From NCBI RefSeq assembly GCF_900129025.1, contig NZ_FQUM01000001.1, positions 682,001-746,000 on the forward strand: a stretch of DNA of 64,000 nt. The letters are read 5' to 3'. The notes under the pieces were generated by a model. That model saw nothing but the letters and a program-made list of their open reading frames with translations, searched no databases and was not told the DNA's origin. This DNA is from Mariniphaga anaerophila. Its GTDB lineage: Bacteria > Bacteroidota > Bacteroidia > Bacteroidales > Prolixibacteraceae. Of this stretch, positions 1-9,335 are shown piece by piece (the first letter of the stretch is position 1; every line of letters begins with the position of its first letter). Made by a program: the position numbers and the translations under genes.

Positions 1-717
1 ACCAAAGACCTACCCAGTATTTCATTCTGATAATATTCTTTACTTAATTCATTTTTTTCGTTTTTCTTGTCTTTGTCGATATGCGTGTAATCATATTTCA
101 AGCTGTTTACTTCCTTTTCAATATCTTTAGATATTTTAGGCAGTTGAGTTTTAAACGCAACAATAACTTCTTTTATTTCTTCATCAGAAAACTCAAATGG
201 AATATGCTGATTGTTTAAATTAAAACGTACAACCAAGTCTTTATTACTGTCTAAACTCAATAACTGGTTAATTGTTTCAATGCCAATTATTTCAACATTA
301 TCAATATCAACCTTTGCATTGGAGCTTATGTCTTTTCTTATAGTCGAATCGGCATTACCAGTATATTTCCTATTTGTAAACAGAACGTAATATTCTAATT
401 CATTTTTAGCCTTTAGTTGCTTTATCTTCTCAATCTCTCCAGAAATAATACTTGTTTTATTTCCATGAAATTTGTTATCAGAACAAGATGCGATTGGATT
501 CTCCGTATGTTTAGCTTGTATGATGAACTTACTTCCTGCTGTTTTCCACTTTTTAATATCCCTGGAAAAGCCAATTCTTCGACCGTCTTTCCCTCCATCA
601 GTACCTCTGGCAAAAGATATAATTTCATTCCCGTTTAATCGCGAAGCCAGAAGATTGGATAAATCTTCAAATTCATCGTCGGAAATATTATAAGCTATGT
701 TTGTGGTAAAGTCCATT
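1..717 (-). CDS. Mrr-like PD-(D/E)xK nuclease domain protein, 3' end outside window
   Basis: An open reading frame starts at the ATG at 717 and runs without a stop off the left edge, giving the first 239 residues. Residues 37-45 read RGTDGGKDG and residues 64-70 read FIIQAKH. This spacing of D40/D44 and Q67-x-K69 is typical of the Mrr-type restriction-endonuclease fold found at the N-terminus of multidomain defence proteins (STAND NTPases, ABC-3C effectors). After residue ~150 the sequence is rich in Lys/Glu and probably helical. It is transcribed away from the tra operon. Inference: a defence or DNA-targeting cargo gene in the conjugative element. The effector/ATPase part that would identify the system is not in the window, so the fold assignment is fairly good and the system type unknown. 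Confidence 0.6.
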
Positions 718-1153
718 ATTCAAAAGTAATTATTTTTATTTCTTTAGTTTATAATTTTTTGAAAATGTACGTAAAGTTTTCTCAAACATTTTGTTCAAAA
801 ATCCTTTAAATACAGGATATTGCTCTTTGACCTTTATCCTCTATTTCAAAGTAATCAACAACAAGTCTTTTTATTACACTATTTTCATTTTTCTCTATTC
901 CCTCTACGCCAACCCCAGCCACAAGCTTCCTCTTAATTCCATAATATTCTTTTCCTAATCCTAGCCTTTACATTTGGTTAAAAGCAGCGATAAGTCTGCC
1001 CAGTATTAACGAAACAGTAAAGGCTATGAAAGAAAAAGACTACGGGTAAAACCCAACCTTTCCTTAAGTGGTAAACACCACATTTTATTCAAAAAAATCG
1101 AAGTAAAAACTGTCTTCCCATTTCAGGTAACTGGGAAGCAAAAACACGTAATT
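718..1153. other. Intergenic region upstream of the tra operon
   Basis: This 436-bp AT-rich stretch separates the divergent nuclease gene and traE. No convincing gene is present; the plus-strand frame ending at the TAA at 1047-1049 is short and lacks a good start. Two small inverted repeats (GGGTaaaACCC near 1045 and GTGGTaaacACCAC near 1070) lie before traE. It probably holds the promoters of both genes. traA-traD, which normally precede traE in Bacteroides-type elements, are absent here. Confidence 0.5.
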
Positions 1154-1462
1154 ATGAAACAAATCAATTCATTAAAAATATCTCTTACTCTACTCTTTTC
1201 ATTTTTTGTAACCATCTTGTTTGCACAGGGCGACGGCACTGCAGGAATCACCGAAGCCACCACCATGGTAACCTCATATTTCGACCCGGCAACACGTTTG
1301 ATTTATGCTATTGGCGCTGTTGTTGGCTTAATTGGTGGTGTTAAGGTGTACAGTAAATTTTCAAGTGGCGACCCCGACACCGGGAAAACCGCAGCCGCCT
1401 GGTTTGGTGCCTGTATTTTCCTGATTGTTGCTGCAACCATTTTACGCTCATTCTTCCTGTAA
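1154..1462 (+). CDS. traE: TraE, conjugative transfer protein (DUF4134 family)
   Basis: A 102-residue protein with an N-terminal signal peptide (residues ~1-24, ending VTILFAQ), then a short soluble part and two hydrophobic segments (~50-70 and ~83-101) joined by a loop with GDPDTGKTAAAW. Length, topology and position directly before TraF and TraG match the Bacteroidetes TraE family (DUF4134), a small pilin-like/VirB2-like membrane component of the type IV secretion system. It is the first gene of the tra operon visible here and ends 3 bp before traF. Confidence 0.88.
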   Translation: MKQINSLKISLTLLFSFFVTILFAQGDGTAGITEATTMVTSYFDPATRLIYAIGAVVGLIGGVKVYSKFSSGDPDTGKTAAAWFGACIFLIVAATILRSFFL

Positions 1463-1465
1463 ACT

Positions 1466-1798
1466 ATGGCTGTATATTCCATCAACAAAGGGGTAAACAA
1501 ACCTGCTGAGTTCAAAGGTTTGCAAAGCCAGTACCTGTTCATTTTTGCAGGTGGGCTATTAGGGGCATTTGTAGTATTTATCATTTTGTACCTGGCAGGC
1601 ATTAACCAGTGGGTTTGTATTTTCTCGGGACTCGCGTTGGCTTTAGCTGTTGTGTGGCTAACCTTTTCGCTCAACCGAAAATACGGTCGCTACGGCTTAA
1701 TGAAAGTTCAGGCAACACGGAACTTTCCACGCCGGATTATCAACCGCAGAAGCATTCCCCGTTTGTTCAGTAGAACAAGAAAGGAGGCGGTGGCATGA
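1466..1798 (+). CDS. traF: TraF, conjugative transfer protein (DUF4133, VirB3-like)
   Basis: A 110-residue protein with the N-terminal SINKGVNKPAEFKGL pattern of the DUF4133 family and two adjacent membrane helices (~24-45 and ~50-68), followed by a basic C-terminal tail. VirB3-like proteins of this type sit in the inner membrane and work with the VirB4 ATPase. The gene starts 3 bp after traE and overlaps traG by 4 bp (ATGA), so translation is probably coupled. Confidence 0.88.
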   Translation: MAVYSINKGVNKPAEFKGLQSQYLFIFAGGLLGAFVVFIILYLAGINQWVCIFSGLALALAVVWLTFSLNRKYGRYGLMKVQATRNFPRRIINRRSIPRLFSRTRKEAVA

Positions 1799-4293
1799 GA
1801 AACACATTAAAAGCTGCTACGCTGGAAAGCAAATTTCCATTATTGTCTGTTGAGCAGGGATGTATTATCAGCAAAGATGCCGACATTACCATTGCCTTTA
1901 AGCTAAGCCTGCCCGAGCTGTTTACGGTAACCACCGAAGAATACGAAGCCATGCACTCGGTTTGGAACAAAGCCATAAAGGTTTTGCCCGATTATTCTAT
2001 TGCTCATAAGCAAGACTGGTATATCAAAGAAAACTACAAAACCGACGTGCCACAGCACGAACTAAGTTTTCTAAGTTCTTCTTTCGAACGGCATTTTAAC
2101 GAGCGTCCCTATTTAAACCACACCTGTTATTTGTTCCTTACCAAAACCACAAAGGAGCGTAGCAAACAGCAAAGTACCTTTAATACGCTGGGCAGGGGTT
2201 TTATCCTGCCCAAAGAGATGAAAAATAAGGAAGCAGTATTGCGTTTTGTTGAGGCAGTTAACCAGTTTGAGCAAATCGTTAACGACAGTGATTTTATAAA
2301 ACTCAAGCGTTTAACAGCCGAACAAATAATCGGAACCAATGCCCAACCGGGAATAGTGGAAAAATATTTTTCACTTTCCCGGGGGCAGGCAGCCTGTTTA
2401 CAGGATATTAGCCTAAATTCAAACGAAATGAAAATCGGGGATAAATCCCTGGTGCTTCATACGCTTTCCGATTTAGACGACCTGCCAACAAAGGTAGCCA
2501 CCGAAAGCCGCTACGAAAAGTTATCGACCGATAGAAGCTCGTGTTTGCTTTCTTATGCTGCCCCGGTGGGATTGTTGTTGCCCTGCAACCACATTTTTAA
2601 CCAGTATATTTTTATCGACGACCACACCGCCAACCTTGCACGTTTCGAGAAAATGGCGCGCAACATGCTCTCGCTTTCTCGTTACAGCCGTGCCAACCAA
2701 ATAAACAAGCAATGGCTGGACGAATACCTAAACGAAGCGCATAGCAAGGGGCTGGTTTCGGTGCGTGCGCATTGCAATGTGTTGGCATGGAGCGATAAAC
2801 CCGAAGAACTGCGGCAGATTAAAAACGATGTGGGCTCGCAAATTGCGCTTATGGAGTGTAAGCCGCGTTACAATACAGTTGATATTCCTACTCTGTATTG
2901 GGCAGGCATCCCCGGTAATGCAGCTGATTTTCCTGCCGAAGAATCATTTTACACTTTTACCGAGCAGGCTTTGTGCTTTTTTACGGGCGAAACCAATTAT
3001 CAAAGTTCGCTCTCGCCGGTGGGCATAAAAATGGTCGACCGCTTAACGGGTAAACCGCTGCATCTCGACATTTCCGATTTGCCCATGAAAAAAGGGATTA
3101 TCACCAACCGTAACAAGTTTATTCTTGGTCCATCGGGCAGCGGAAAATCCTTTTTTACCAACCACATGGTGCGACAGTATTATGAGCAGGGGGCACACGT
3201 GCTTCTGGTCGATACAGGAAATAGCTACAAAGGCTTATGCGATTTAATTAACCATAAAACAAGGGGCGAAGACGGGGTTTATTTTACCTATACCGAGCAG
3301 AACCCGATTGCATTTAACCCGTTCTACACCGACGATGGTGTGTTCGACATTGAGAAAAGGGAAAGCATTAAAACGCTTATCCTTACTCTCTGGAAAAGTG
3401 AGGATGAGGCACCCACCCGTTCCGAAGAGGTAGCATTGTCAAACGCGGTTAAGCAGTATATCGAGCGCCTGAAACAGGATGGTACGATAGCTCCGTCTTT
3501 TAATACCTTTTATGCCTTTGTGCGCGATGAGTATGTGCAACTATTGGAGCAAAAAAAGGTGCGCGAAAAGGACTTTGATGTGGCAAATTTCCTGAATGTA
3601 CTTGAACCGTATTACAAGGGTGGGGAGTACGATTATTTGCTGAATTCGGATAAACAAATGGACTTGCTGAACAAGCGTTTTATCGTTTTCGAGCTGGATA
3701 ATATCAAAGACCACAAGGTACTTTTCCCAATTGTAACCATCATTATAATGGAAGCCTTTATTAATAAAATGCGGCGATTAAAGGGCATCCGAAAGATGAT
3801 ACTAATTGAGGAAGCCTGGAAGGCCATTGCCAAAGAGGGAATGGCCGAGTACATAAAGTATTTATTTAAAACCGTGCGCAAGTTCTTTGGTGAGGCAATT
3901 GTAGTTACGCAGGAGGTAGATGATATTATCGCTTCAGAAATCGTAAAGGAAAGTATCATTAATAACTCCGACTGCAAAATCCTGCTCGACCAGCGCAAGT
4001 ACATGAACAAGTTTGGCTCCATCCAGGAACTGCTTGGGCTTACCGAAAAGGAAAAATCACAGATTCTTTCCATCAACCTTGCCAACCATCCCCAACGAAA
4101 ATACAAGGAGGTATGGATTGGTTTGGGAGGTGTACAATCTGCGGTTTATGCTACCGAAGTTTCTTTGGAGGAATATTACACCTATACCACCGAGGAAACG
4201 GAGAAACTTGAACTTACCCGTTTAACAGATGAGTTGGATGGGAATATTGAGCTTGCCATAAAACAACTGGCAGCAAGCAAACGCAATTCATAA
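1795..4293 (+). CDS. traG: TraG, conjugation system ATPase (VirB4 family)
   Basis: An 832-residue VirB4-type ATPase that powers assembly of the conjugation apparatus at the inner membrane. The Walker A motif GPSGSGKS is at residues ~445-452 and the Walker B/acidic segment MILIEEAWK is near residue 668. The N-terminal ~430 residues form the family's own domain, and the C-terminal half carries the RecA-like fold. Length is normal for Bacteroidetes TraG (~830). It overlaps traF by 4 bp and is followed 21 bp later by the split traI. The reading frame is intact. Confidence 0.95.
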   Translation: MRNTLKAATLESKFPLLSVEQGCIISKDADITIAFKLSLPELFTVTTEEYEAMHSVWNKAIKVLPDYSIAHKQDWYIKENYKTDVPQHELSFLSSSFERHFNERPYLNHTCYLFLTKTTKERSKQQSTFNTLGRGFILPKEMKNKEAVLRFVEAVNQFEQIVNDSDFIKLKRLTAEQIIGTNAQPGIVEKYFSLSRGQAACLQDISLNSNEMKIGDKSLVLHTLSDLDDLPTKVATESRYEKLSTDRSSCLLSYAAPVGLLLPCNHIFNQYIFIDDHTANLARFEKMARNMLSLSRYSRANQINKQWLDEYLNEAHSKGLVSVRAHCNVLAWSDKPEELRQIKNDVGSQIALMECKPRYNTVDIPTLYWAGIPGNAADFPAEESFYTFTEQALCFFTGETNYQSSLSPVGIKMVDRLTGKPLHLDISDLPMKKGIITNRNKFILGPSGSGKSFFTNHMVRQYYEQGAHVLLVDTGNSYKGLCDLINHKTRGEDGVYFTYTEQNPIAFNPFYTDDGVFDIEKRESIKTLILTLWKSEDEAPTRSEEVALSNAVKQYIERLKQDGTIAPSFNTFYAFVRDEYVQLLEQKKVREKDFDVANFLNVLEPYYKGGEYDYLLNSDKQMDLLNKRFIVFELDNIKDHKVLFPIVTIIIMEAFINKMRRLKGIRKMILIEEAWKAIAKEGMAEYIKYLFKTVRKFFGEAIVVTQEVDDIIASEIVKESIINNSDCKILLDQRKYMNKFGSIQELLGLTEKEKSQILSINLANHPQRKYKEVWIGLGGVQSAVYATEVSLEEYYTYTTEETEKLELTRLTDELDGNIELAIKQLAASKRNS

Positions 4294-4314
4294 TTCATTC
4301 AAAATTTCAAAAAC

Positions 4315-7300
4315 ATGAAAACAAAATTATTGATAGTCGGGCTATTTCTTATGCTCGGCACTTTTAGTACAAAAGCACAGTGGGTTGTAAGCGACCCCAT
4401 CAATACGGCAACCAGTATTATCAACACTGCACAGGAAATTATTCAGACTTCCAGCACGGTTTCAAATGTGATTAAAAACTTCAAGGAAGTGAAAAAAGTG
4501 TATGACCAGGGCAAGGAATATTACGATGGTGCGCCCGTATAGGTGATTTAATAAATGTAGCATCGGCAAGCTATTAGGTATGTGTTCCAGTAATTTACCT
4601 ATCATCACCGGCTTATCTGCCCACGAAAGGACGGCAGGGAGTATAGCACGCCGGAAAGCCATAAGTCAATTAGTTATCAAATTGCAACTGAATGGGGAGA
4701 TGAAACAGATAGATATGAGGATAAAATCCAAACTGATTAAATGATAGTCCAAGTGGTCATAGTACGGTCTATAGTGAAAGATAACTTAACTCGCTATATC
4801 GTAACACCTCTGATGCGAGCGTCGTGTAACAGAGGCAGGAACTTGTTACGGCACAACTGCAATAAGCAGAAACGGGCGGAAGTCATATCCGACAATCTAT
4901 CACAGCCATGTTATTATATCATAAACGGGGATTGCCTAAACCAGAAAGCCAGTTGTAAGGCTATGAGGTACCGACCTCTGAATATCTGGCAAGGCAACGG
5001 AGCTTCCGTAGTAGTCCGAGCAAGGGAAAGCCTTGTACATGGCGAAGGGAAGCAGCTAATGATTTTAATACAAATAAAGGAAAATGTGAGAGACATTATG
5101 AGAAATCCAGAGAATGTATTAAACAGTCTAACGGAACACAGTGAAAATTTGAACTACAAGTTTGAACGCCTGTACCGTATCTTATTTAACGAGGGAATGT
5201 ATTATGTTGCCTATCAACGCATTTATGCGAAACCGGGTAATATGACAGCAGGAGCAGATGGAAAAACTGTTGACCAAATGAGCCTGAGTCGAATCGAAAA
5301 ATTGATAAACTCATTGAAAGATGAAGGTTATCAGCCACAACCCTCAAAACGGGCATACATCCCAAAGAAAAATGGGAAAATGCGTCCGTTAGGTGTACCA
5401 GCTTTCAATGATAAACTTTTGCAGGAAGTGGTCAGAATGATATTGGAAGCCATTTATGAAAGACAGTTTGAAAAAACGTCCCACGGCTTTCGACCTCAAC
5501 GAAGTGGCCACACTGCTTTGACCGATGTTCAGAAGACATTTTCAGGTATAAGGTGGTTTGTAGAAGGCGATATAAAAGGTTTTTTCGATAACATCAATCA
5601 TGAAATACTGATAGGTGTTCTGAAAGAACGTATCGCTGACGAAAGATTCATTCGCCTGATTAGGAAATTTCTGAATGCAGGATATATCGAAAACTGGAAC
5701 TTTCATAACTCCTACAGCGGAACACCGCAAGGGGGAATTATCAGCCCTATCCTGGCAAACATATACCTTGATAGGTTAGATAAATTCATGAAAGAATACA
5801 CCGGAAAGTTTGATAAGGGGAAAGTACGGAATAGAACCAAACAGGCAGTATCGCTTGAAGGCAAACGACACCGTATTCTGAAACAATTGAAATTGGTAGA
5901 AGATGAAAATGAAAGGTCTGTGTTGATAAAGCAATACAAGGCTTATCAACAGGAAGGTCTGTTGTATTCTTATGGTGATGATATGGATATAAACTACAGA
6001 AGACTCAAATACGTGAGATATGCAGATGATTTTCTAATTGGGATTATTGGCAGTAAACAAGATGCTATTACAATTAAAGAGGATATTAAAAACTTCCTCA
6101 ATGAGAAGCTGGCACTTGAACTGTCAGATGAGAAAACTCTCATTACCCATGCGGAAGATGCTGCAAAATTTCTCGGATATGAAATCAGTGTAAGCAAGTC
6201 CAATGATACCAAAAGAAATAAAAACGGAGTATTAAGACGTGTCCACAATAAGAGGGTACAATTAACTCTTGGAAAGGATTTATATAAGAAAAAGCTACTT
6301 GAATACCGTGTTTTAGAAATAAAACTCCATAACGGCAAGGAGTATTGGAAAGCAAAATCCCGTCCCAAACTTTCAAACAACACTGACTTTGAGATTCTTG
6401 ACAGGTATAACAAGGAAATAAAGGGTATGTATAATTATTACTGCCTGGCTAACAATTGCAGCAGCCTGTCAAAATTCGGTTATATCATGAAGTATAGTAT
6501 GTACAAAACCTTTGCACAGAAATATCGGACAACGATGTCGCAAATCCGAAAGAAGTACACCAAGAATGGATTTTTTTCGGTCAGATACTACTTGAAAAAT
6601 GGTACAGCCAAAGATTTGACCTTTTACCATGGTGGGTTCAAAAAGAAAAATCCAATGAAAATTACGGATTTAGACAGCTTGCCAAGATTCACATATTATG
6701 CAACAAAAACAAGCCTCACAGACAGGTTAAAAGCAGAAAAATGTGAATTGTGCGGAGCAGTAGATAAGTTAGTGATGCATCATGTAAGAAAACTAAAAAA
6801 TCTACAGGGAAAAACTCCCAGTGAAAAACAGATGATAGCTCGCAAACGAAAGACTATTGCCATCTGCAGTAAGTGTAACAAAAAACTCAGCAACAATGAT
6901 TAGACTGATATTATTAGTAGAGAGCCGTATACGCGGAGACGTGTACGTACGGTTCGGGGGCGAGCACCCGAAAACCCACCGTAGTAATACGGCAGGGCGT
7001 TGGATGCTTAGCCTACCTTTAAAAGCTGTAAACGACTTGGTTAAGGATGCCCGAAAGGTGCAACAAACTATTTTAATGGTAGGCGAAATTACCGACATTT
7101 ATATGGATGCCTACCAACGCATGCTGCAGGACGAAAATTACACTCTGGAAGAGTTGGGGGCAATTGCCTTTGGCTATTCAAAACTCCTGAAAGAAAGTGC
7201 CGGATTACTGGAAGACCTGAAAGGGATTGTTAATGCCAGTACGCTTTCGCTAAGCGACAAGGAGCGTATGGATGTGGTTGATGGTGTTTATAATTCCATC

Positions 7301-7432
7301 AAGCATTACCGTAATTTGGTCAACTATTACACCAATAAGAACATTTCGATTTCGTATTTAAGGGCGCAAAAGAAAGGCGATACCGAGCGGATGCTCGCCT
7401 TGTATGGTGATTCAAGCGAAAGGTACTGGTAA
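4315..7432 (+). CDS. traI: TraI-family conjugative transfer protein (DUF4141), split by a group II intron
   Basis: Two exons: 4315-4528 and 7017-7432. Exon 1 encodes a signal peptide (MKTKLLIVGLFLMLGTFSTKA) and a stretch ending GKEYYD. Exon 2 begins ALKAVNDLVKDARK. Joining G4528 to C7017 gives the codon GCT and a continuous 630-nt frame (209 residues), the usual size and sequence pattern of the DUF4141 TraI family, a periplasmic protein of the Bacteroidetes conjugation system. Without splicing the frame stops 14 nt into the intron (TAG at 4540-4542). The stop codon overlaps the traJ start (TAATG). Function therefore depends on RNA splicing. The gene could also be dead if the intron is inactive, but the exact frame restoration argues for a working intron. 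Confidence 0.88.
5098..6903 (+). CDS. ltrA: Group II intron reverse transcriptase/maturase
   Basis: A 601-residue LtrA-like protein. The start MRNPENVL at 5098 matches the usual family N-terminus; the frame is open upstream to 4741, but that part overlaps structured intron RNA. The RT domain has the KRAYIPKKNGKMRPLG motif, SGTPQGG and the catalytic YADD at residues 308-311. A maturase (X) domain follows. The C-terminus has an HNH-like zinc pattern: CELC near residue 549, HH about 14 residues later and CSKC near 590, so second-strand cleavage may be possible. It helps fold and splice its own intron and copies it into new DNA sites. All key RT motifs are intact. Confidence 0.93.
   Translation: MRNPENVLNSLTEHSENLNYKFERLYRILFNEGMYYVAYQRIYAKPGNMTAGADGKTVDQMSLSRIEKLINSLKDEGYQPQPSKRAYIPKKNGKMRPLGVPAFNDKLLQEVVRMILEAIYERQFEKTSHGFRPQRSGHTALTDVQKTFSGIRWFVEGDIKGFFDNINHEILIGVLKERIADERFIRLIRKFLNAGYIENWNFHNSYSGTPQGGIISPILANIYLDRLDKFMKEYTGKFDKGKVRNRTKQAVSLEGKRHRILKQLKLVEDENERSVLIKQYKAYQQEGLLYSYGDDMDINYRRLKYVRYADDFLIGIIGSKQDAITIKEDIKNFLNEKLALELSDEKTLITHAEDAAKFLGYEISVSKSNDTKRNKNGVLRRVHNKRVQLTLGKDLYKKKLLEYRVLEIKLHNGKEYWKAKSRPKLSNNTDFEILDRYNKEIKGMYNYYCLANNCSSLSKFGYIMKYSMYKTFAQKYRTTMSQIRKKYTKNGFFSVRYYLKNGTAKDLTFYHGGFKKKNPMKITDLDSLPRFTYYATKTSLTDRLKAEKCELCGAVDKLVMHHVRKLKNLQGKTPSEKQMIARKRKTIAICSKCNKKLSNND
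6922..6955 (+). ncRNA. Group II intron domain V (catalytic hairpin)
   Basis: A 34-nt hairpin opening GAGCCGTA and closing TACGGTTC, with a GAGA terminal loop and a small bulge. The basal helix pairs fully (one G-U) and contains the AGC catalytic triad at 6923-6925. This is the most conserved part of group II introns and lies 18 nt after the maturase stop codon, as expected. Confidence 0.9.
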
Positions 7433-8430
7433 TGGATTTTGACAACCTACATCAGATTTTACGCAGCCTCTACCTTGAAATGACACCGCTGTGCAGCAAC
7501 ATGGCAGGTGTGGCAAAGGGCATAGCCGGTTTAGGGGCATTGTTTTATGTGGCTTCGCGTGTATGGCAATCGCTGGCACGCACCGAGCCCATTGATGTGT
7601 ACCCGCTGCTGCGCCCCTTTGCCATTGGGCTGTGCATTATGTTTTTCCCAAGCTTTGTTTTGGGGACAATTAATGTGGTACTAAGCCCCATTGTAGTAGG
7701 AACAAACCAGATGCTGGAAACCCAGGTTTTCGATATGGAAAAGTACCGGGAGTTAAAAGAGGAACTGGAAGTTGAAGCCATGAAACGAAATCCCGAAACT
7801 GCCTTTTTGGTTAGCAACGAAGAATTTGACAAACAACTTGATGAACTGGGATGGAGTACATCGGATTTGGCAACCATGTCGGGGATGTACATCGAGCGAA
7901 GTTTGTACAATATGAAAAAGAATATCCGCGATTTCTTTCGGGAAATTCTGGAACTGTTGTTTCAGGCTGCTGCATTGGTAATTGATACCATACGCACCTT
8001 TTTTCTGATTGTGCTTTCCATACTTGGTCCCATTGCTTTTGCCATTAGTATTTACGATGGTTTTCAATCCACCATGACACAGTGGTTCTCTCGCTACATT
8101 TCAGTGTACCTCTGGCTGCCCGTTTCCGATTTGTTTAGCTCCATTCTTGCCCGTATTCAGGTGCTGATGCTACAAGCCGATATTGATAAACTTCAGGCTG
8201 ATTCGACCTATTCGATTGAGGCTTCCAACGGAGTGTACATTGTGTTTATGATTATCGGCATTATTGGCTATTTCACTATCCCAACCGTAGCCGGATGGAT
8301 AATTATGGCTGGCGGCATGGGGAACTATGGAAAGAACGTGACTTCATCAGCTGGAAAAACAGCATCGGCAGCTGCAGGTATGGCAGGAGCCACAGCGGGT
8401 AATATGGCAGGACAACTTCTTAAAAAGTAA
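7432..8430 (+). CDS. traJ: TraJ, conjugative transfer membrane protein (VirB6-like)
   Basis: A 332-residue polytopic inner-membrane protein with hydrophobic segments at about 22-42, 60-90, 175-210, 215-235 and 265-295, and an Ala/Gly-rich C-terminal tail. The family (Bacteroides TraJ) is VirB6-like and probably forms part of the inner-membrane channel. The start overlaps the traI stop (TAATG), so its translation is probably coupled to spliced traI mRNA; in unspliced mRNA the coupling would be lost. The next gene, traK, follows after 11 bp. Confidence 0.9.
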   Translation: MDFDNLHQILRSLYLEMTPLCSNMAGVAKGIAGLGALFYVASRVWQSLARTEPIDVYPLLRPFAIGLCIMFFPSFVLGTINVVLSPIVVGTNQMLETQVFDMEKYRELKEELEVEAMKRNPETAFLVSNEEFDKQLDELGWSTSDLATMSGMYIERSLYNMKKNIRDFFREILELLFQAAALVIDTIRTFFLIVLSILGPIAFAISIYDGFQSTMTQWFSRYISVYLWLPVSDLFSSILARIQVLMLQADIDKLQADSTYSIEASNGVYIVFMIIGIIGYFTIPTVAGWIIMAGGMGNYGKNVTSSAGKTASAAAGMAGATAGNMAGQLLKK

Positions 8431-8441
8431 AAACAAAAATT

Positions 8442-9065
8442 ATGGAATTTAAATCATTAAAAAATATTGAAATAAGTTTTCGGCAAATCCGTTTTTTCGG
8501 GATTGTGTTTATCATCCTCTGTACGGGCATTACCGGGTATTCGGTATTTAGTGCATACAGTTTTGCTGAAAAACAACGACAAAAGATTTATATACTTGAT
8601 AAAGGCAAGTCATTGATTCTGGCTTTGTCTCAGGACCTTTCTCAAAACCGACCTGTAGAGGCGCGTGAACATATCCGTCGTTTTCACGAACTGTTTTTTA
8701 CGCTTTCGCCTGATAAAAATGCCATTGAATCCAATATCAACCGGGCCATGTTTTTGGCAGATAAAAGCGTGTACACCTACTACAAGGATTTGGTGGAGAA
8801 AGGCTACTTCAACCGGATTATCTCGGGAAATGTAAACCAGACGCTTCAGGTGGACAGTGTGGTGGTTGATTTTAAGAATTACCCTTATATGGCTTCCACT
8901 TTTGCCCGCCAGGTGATTATTCGTGAAAGCAATATTACCGAGCGAAACCTGGTTACCAAATGCCAACTGATTAACTCGGTCCGCAGCGATAATAACCCGC
9001 ATGGATTTACCGTCGAGAATTTTGAGGTTTTGCAGAACAACGACATTCAAACGGTAACAAGGTAG
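8442..9065 (+). CDS. traK: TraK, conjugative transfer protein (VirB8-like)
   Basis: A 207-residue protein with a short cytoplasmic N-terminus (MEFKSLKNIEISFRQIR), one membrane helix (~18-38) and a periplasmic domain. This matches the Bacteroidetes TraK family, regarded as VirB8-like scaffolding between the inner membrane and the core complex. It sits between traJ and traL in the conserved order with short spacers (11 and 3 bp). Confidence 0.9.
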   Translation: MEFKSLKNIEISFRQIRFFGIVFIILCTGITGYSVFSAYSFAEKQRQKIYILDKGKSLILALSQDLSQNRPVEAREHIRRFHELFFTLSPDKNAIESNINRAMFLADKSVYTYYKDLVEKGYFNRIISGNVNQTLQVDSVVVDFKNYPYMASTFARQVIIRESNITERNLVTKCQLINSVRSDNNPHGFTVENFEVLQNNDIQTVTR

Positions 9066-9068
9066 GCT

Positions 9069-9335
9069 ATGAAAAAACAGTTATCAAAAGTTGGTCTGCA
9101 ACTCAATGAAAAAATCAAAGGGGTTTGTGAAAGAATCCCTTTGAAAAAAAGAAAGACTGTGGTTATGGGAATGTGTTTGTTGTTTACCCTTGTATTTGCT
9201 TCTATGCTTTGGGATTCGTTCCGAAAACAGGAGATACAAGAACTGTTTCAGATTGAACACATCACCCCGCTTGACTTGCCACAGGACACATTAAGAAACC
9301 ACTTAAAAGATTTATTAGATGGACACAAACAATAA
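9069..9335 (+). CDS. traL: TraL, small conjugative transfer protein (DUF3989)
   Basis: An 88-residue protein with a basic cytoplasmic N-terminus, one membrane helix (~31-47) and a short periplasmic C-terminus containing ITPLDLPQDTL. Size, topology and position fit the DUF3989/TraL family. It overlaps the start of traM by 17 bp, a common arrangement for this pair. Confidence 0.85.
   Translation: MKKQLSKVGLQLNEKIKGVCERIPLKKRKTVVMGMCLLFTLVFASMLWDSFRKQEIQELFQIEHITPLDLPQDTLRNHLKDLLDGHKQ

Larger units (their letters stand above)
4529..7016 (+). mobile_element. Group II intron inserted in traI
   Basis: The 2,488-bp element starts with GTGCG, matching the group II 5' consensus GUGYG, and ends in CCTAC directly before the restored traI codon. 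It holds structured 5' RNA domains (4529-~5090), a maturase gene in domain IV (5098-6903), a canonical 34-nt domain V (6922-6955) and a domain VI-like segment up to 7016. The intron lies in the same orientation as traI, as needed for splicing. The boundaries come from the family consensus plus exact restoration of the conserved TraI frame. Group II introns move by retrohoming and are often found in conjugative elements. Confidence 0.92.

Noticed and set aside
975-1049. Short plus-strand frame before traE ending INETVKAMKEKDYG
   Set aside because: About 30 codons, no good start, no recognisable family; it could be a remnant, but evidence is too weak.
3633-4106. Minus-strand 157-residue frame inside traG
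   Set aside because: It is the antisense shadow of a clearly coding VirB4-type gene.
4741-5097. N-terminal extension of the maturase frame
   Set aside because: This part overlaps structured intron RNA domains, and family members begin at the MRNPENVL position.
6857-7432. 191-residue frame starting inside the intron
   Set aside because: It is traI exon 2 extended by chance into the end of the intron; true TraI begins at 4315 and is joined by splicing.
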